Shown: positions 61,166-64,000 of the stretch, piece by piece | Numbering within the stretch: the stretch's first letter is position 1 | How the letters are laid out: each line of letters begins with the position of its first letter | From: Prevotella sp. P6B1 | Lineage (GTDB): Bacteria; Bacteroidota; Bacteroidia; Bacteroidales; Bacteroidaceae | DNA: 64,000 nt | Assembly: GCF_000702825.1 (NCBI RefSeq) | Contig: NZ_JNKF01000014.1 | Location: 62,001 to 126,000 of the forward strand | Direction: 5' to 3' | The notes under the pieces: model-generated | Databases searched by the model: none | What the model saw: only the letters and a program-made list of their open reading frames with translations | What the model was told of the DNA's origin: nothing | Position numbers and translations under genes: made by a program

Positions 61166-61633
61166 TTAACGTTTGTTTAGCAAATCGTCGTCGCGCTTTA
61201 CGATATTTTGCATTTTCAATCGCTTGATTCTTTGCGCCTGAATCCCGCTGAAACAGGGCTGCGCCAAGGGTTTCCAATCTACAGAATAATAGTGCACCCT
61301 ACTCTCGCCATAAACAGAATCAACGGTGAAGGTTTCAACCATCACCACCACACTATCCATGAGCAACATATCAACACGCAAACCATCGCTCATACGAATA
61401 GACAAGCTATCGTCGGCAATAGATGTCATCTCACTGGTTCCACCCAGCGAGTTTTTTACCTCAGCCTTCATGCCCGAATCAAGGAAGTCGATGAAATCCA
61501 GACGATTGTTCTTTGAAAGATAAGGCATAAGGGAGTCAGGCATCTCCCTGAACACGTCGCGTATCTGGACGTCAGCAGCAGATGCCTGACTAAAAGTGGC
61601 GGCCATCAACAGGGCCATCAATATTTTCTTCAT
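61166..61633 (-). CDS. DUF3256-family secreted protein
   Basis: 155 residues with a signal peptide ending ASAAD. RDVFREMPDSLMPYLSKNNRLDFIDFLDSGM is the DUF3256 signature found in Bacteroidales. Function unknown. It overlaps the paaK stop by four bases and so ends the rsmE-paaK-DUF3256 run. Confidence 0.9.
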   Translation of the reverse strand: MKKILMALLMAATFSQASAADVQIRDVFREMPDSLMPYLSKNNRLDFIDFLDSGMKAEVKNSLGGTSEMTSIADDSLSIRMSDGLRVDMLLMDSVVVMVETFTVDSVYGESRVHYYSVDWKPLAQPCFSGIQAQRIKRLKMQNIVKRDDDLLNKR

Positions 61634-62970
61634 CCACGTGAAGGTCTTAAATCTTTAACACGAACGGCCTTGCCCTCACTCTGAGGCAACGAGCCCTTCT
61701 TTACAAGTTTTACTACTGGAGTGAGCAGAATCTCATCCTTGAGCGCACGCTGGATATCCTTCATCATCCGCTGCATCTCGGGATAGATCTCGGTCTCCAG
61801 GCTGTCGAGCTCAACTTCGACGGTCATCACATCGTTATCGTCGATGGTCTCGAGGGTAATCAGGTAATTGCTGCCCAAACCGGGATACTGCACCAGGATC
61901 TTCTCGACCTGCATGGGGAATACGTTCACACCCTTGATGATGAACATGTCGTCAGTACGACCCTTGATGCGGTCGATACGACGGTGGGTACGTCCGCACT
62001 TACATGGCTCGGCAATGATGCGGGTGAGGTCGCGCGTACGATAGCGCAGGATAGGCATCATAGTGCGGTCGAGGGTGGTAAGCACCATCTCGCCCATCTC
62101 GCCATCGGGCACTGGCTCGAGTGTATCCGGATCAACAATCTCAACGATATAGTTATCCTCCCACAGGTGCATACCGTCCTGATACTTACACTCGAAGGCT
62201 ACACCAGGACCATTCATCTCGGTCATACCAAACGAGTTGTAGGCCTTTACGCCCAGCATACGCTCGATGCGGCGGCGCTGCTCCTCGGTATGAGGCTCGG
62301 CACCAATGCAAAGGGTGCGAAGCTTGGTGGTTGAGGGATCAACACCCTCCTCCTTGAACACTTCGGCCAAGCGGATGGCATATGATGGAATGGCGTGCAG
62401 ACAGGTGGTGCCAAAGTCCTTTACGAACTTGATCTGACGTTTAGAGTTACCAGCTGCAGCAGGCACAGTCATGGCACCCAACCACTCTGCTCCATATTGG
62501 AAGCCAAGTCCGCCGGTAAACATGCCATAGCCGGATGAATTCTGAAACACATCGCTCTTGCGACAGCCTACCATATACAGGTTGCGGGCAATCATGTTGG
62601 CCCACGAGCAGATATCGTGCTCAGAATATACCACTACGCAGGGATTACCTGTTGTTCCGCTGGTAGAGTGGATACGAACGGCATCATCCAAATTGCCGCC
62701 AACAAGTCCAAACGGATAGTTATCGCGCAGATCCTGCTTCGTGGTGAAGGGAATCTTGCGAAGATCCTCAAGGCTATTGATTGAATCGGCCGTGATACCC
62801 AGTTTGCCTAAGCGCTCCTTGTAGAATGGCGATTTCAGGCAGACGTTGATCGTATCCTTCAGTTTTTTTACTTGCAACTGCTGGAGTTGCTCTCTTGGCA
62901 TTGTCTCGAGTTCGGGCTGCCAGTACTCGCCATCGGGCTTTATGGTAGCCATAATCTTCTCGTCAGTCAT
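61630..62970 (-). CDS. paaK: Phenylacetate-CoA ligase
   Basis: 446 residues, ANL superfamily. The P-loop IHSTSGTTGNPCVVVYS, then NSFGMTEMNGPG, LRYRTRDLTRI and RIKGRTDDMFIIKGVNVFP are family motifs, and a CKCGRTHRR zinc-like site lies before the hinge. It activates phenylacetate or indoleacetate with CoA and ATP. Gene context with IorAB (15 kb) suggests arylacetate use in making aromatic amino acids. Located 29 bases after rsmE. Confidence 0.95.
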   Translation of the reverse strand: MTDEKIMATIKPDGEYWQPELETMPREQLQQLQVKKLKDTINVCLKSPFYKERLGKLGITADSINSLEDLRKIPFTTKQDLRDNYPFGLVGGNLDDAVRIHSTSGTTGNPCVVVYSEHDICSWANMIARNLYMVGCRKSDVFQNSSGYGMFTGGLGFQYGAEWLGAMTVPAAAGNSKRQIKFVKDFGTTCLHAIPSYAIRLAEVFKEEGVDPSTTKLRTLCIGAEPHTEEQRRRIERMLGVKAYNSFGMTEMNGPGVAFECKYQDGMHLWEDNYIVEIVDPDTLEPVPDGEMGEMVLTTLDRTMMPILRYRTRDLTRIIAEPCKCGRTHRRIDRIKGRTDDMFIIKGVNVFPMQVEKILVQYPGLGSNYLITLETIDDNDVMTVEVELDSLETEIYPEMQRMMKDIQRALKDEILLTPVVKLVKKGSLPQSEGKAVRVKDLRPSRG

Positions 62971-62999
62971 ATCTTATAGTTTATTATGGTTTATCATCA

Positions 63000-63719
63000 T
63001 TATTGTTGTGCCAGCTGCATCATCATCACTGCCGACAGGCCTGCCGTCTCTGTACGCAAGCGACTCTTGCCAAGACTTACCGACACCCAGCCTGCCTTAA
63101 CAGCTGCCTTCACCTCGTCGATTGAGAAGTCGCCTTCAGGCCCAACCAGAACCGTCACATCGTCAGAGTCGGAAGGTTTGCGTAACTCATCAAAAAGCTC
63201 GGTACGAGGCACTTCCTCATAGCAGTGAGCGATATATTTACGGCCCTCAAGCGGCTGTTTCAGGAAAGCATCAAAATGAACCATCTCATTGACCTGAGGT
63301 TTCCATGCCTTATGACTCTGCTTGACAGCTGCGGTGACAATCTTGTCAAGACGGACCAGCTTTACCAGTCGACGCTCAGAGAACTTGCAGTTCAGGAACG
63401 ATACCTCGTCGATACCAACCTCGGTGGCCTTCTCCATCATCCACTCCATGCGGTCCATCATCTTGGTGGGCGCAATACCTAAGTGCAGGTGGCCTTTCCA
63501 CTGGCGCTCCTGAGGCAGCTTCTCCAGGATTTCATAATAGCAGTGATGCGTAGCCGCCACTGTTACTTGAGCACGAAAGTAATTACCCTCACCATCCATC
63601 AGGAACAGCTCGTCGCCACTCTTCAGGCGCAATACACGCATGGCGTGCATGGCCTCATCAGTAGGTAACTCTGTCTGATTCTCAGCATCAGGCACAAAAA
63701 AATATCTTGCTTCCTTCAT
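63000..63719 (-). CDS. rsmE: 16S rRNA m3U1498 methyltransferase
   Basis: 239 residues. The N-terminal PUA-like domain has HAMRVLRLKSGDELFLMDGEG. The SPOUT knot shows VLVGPEGDFSIDEV and SLGKSRLRTETAGLSA. EKATEVGIDEVSFLNCKFSERR is also conserved. It methylates U1498 in 16S rRNA. Between the transporter gene and paaK. Confidence 0.95.
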   Translation of the reverse strand: MKEARYFFVPDAENQTELPTDEAMHAMRVLRLKSGDELFLMDGEGNYFRAQVTVAATHHCYYEILEKLPQERQWKGHLHLGIAPTKMMDRMEWMMEKATEVGIDEVSFLNCKFSERRLVKLVRLDKIVTAAVKQSHKAWKPQVNEMVHFDAFLKQPLEGRKYIAHCYEEVPRTELFDELRKPSDSDDVTVLVGPEGDFSIDEVKAAVKAGWVSVSLGKSRLRTETAGLSAVMMMQLAQQ

Positions 63720-63728
63720 ATCTGTTCT

Positions 63729-64000
63729 TTATTTCTTTTCCGGATGGAACACAAGGGCGAACGAAATGCCTACTACCAGTGCAAATGCAGCAAAGATAAA
63801 CCAGCAAGTGGCCCAATTACCCTGCAGGAATCCATTCTCCCAATAACAATAATGGTTTACTATCTCGCCAGCAGCCAGTGTACCTATTGTTGCGCCAACA
63901 CCATTGGTCATCATCATAAACAATCCCTGAGCCGAAGCCTTGATGCTGGGATCACATTCCTGATCAACGAAGATACCACCCGACACATTGAAGAAGTCGA
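63729..64000 (-). CDS. Nucleoside MFS transporter, C-terminal part
   Basis: The frame runs past the right edge; about 90 residues are visible. DFFNVSGGIFVDQECDPSIKASAQGLF is characteristic of the NupG/XapB nucleoside:H+ symporter family, and two membrane segments follow (IGTLAAGEIV and WFIFAAFALVVGISFALVF) with the tail HPEKK. Nine bases precede rsmE. The first part is outside the window. Confidence 0.88.
   Translation of the reverse strand, partial: DFFNVSGGIFVDQECDPSIKASAQGLFMMMTNGVGATIGTLAAGEIVNHYCYWENGFLQGNWATCWFIFAAFALVVGISFALVFHPEKK

Overview
The window reads as chromosome of a Bacteroidales bacterium, most likely a Prevotella or close relative. Nearly every transcription unit is preceded by the Bacteroidetes promoter (TTTG, 19-20 bases, TAnnTTTG, often TAccTTTGCA). 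The primary sigma factor is the short Bacteroidetes form. Genes typical of the order are present (DUF4270, DUF4890, DUF3256, a FadL-type OmpP1, a reverse rubrerythrin). Gene density is high and most of the window is core metabolism and housekeeping.

Layout. 1-9.5 kb: 3' end of a pectate lyase, tRNA-Pro, a MORN-like protein, a nitroreductase lipoprotein, PgeF, then a threonine operon (ThrA fusion, a phosphoglycerate-mutase-fold homoserine kinase candidate, ThrC) and YihY. 9.5-13 kb: RNase P RNA, HtrA protease, RpoD with a small partner gene. 13-19.5 kb: an aminotransferase-IorB-IorA operon, a FadL-like porin and a Trp/Tyr-rich secreted protein. 19.5-26.6 kb: PrmA, two small periplasmic proteins, tRNA-Thr and tRNA-Gly, a LysM glucosaminidase, cytidine deaminase, rubrerythrin and a CE12 esterase. 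26.6-33 kb: hisS, purA, fur, and an AlkD-like/DPP III/AraC unit. 33-45 kb: recQ, a half-length glycogen synthase, a DUF4270 lipoprotein, a 43-residue protein, pcrA, carB, yigZ and tRNA-Ser. 45-50 kb: a serine locus (serC, serA, HIT, DUF1015, TSCPD). 50-54 kb: folK, an M64 peptidase, an rRNA/tRNA methyltransferase, MtgA and an OmpA lipoprotein.

54-58.2 kb is the accessory region: a DpnII-type (GATC) restriction-modification operon, a DpnD-like small protein whose promoter is preceded by three GATC-bearing repeats, and a short DUF4007-like gene. Two striking palindromic structures and a stub resembling the start of an HU-family gene lie around it. 58.2-64 kb returns to core genes: a C-N hydrolase, proS, DUF3256, paaK, rsmE and the end of a nucleoside MFS transporter. 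IorAB, the aminotransferase and PaaK could together form a phenylacetate-to-aromatic-amino-acid route, known physiologically in rumen bacteria.

Non-coding signals stand out: two promoter-plus-terminator units without genes (candidate small RNAs), a dispersed palindrome present twice, 7-bp tandem repeats that enter start codons and one coding sequence, and several almost leaderless genes. Coordinates and residues were read by eye; family assignments are from recognised motifs, not searches.
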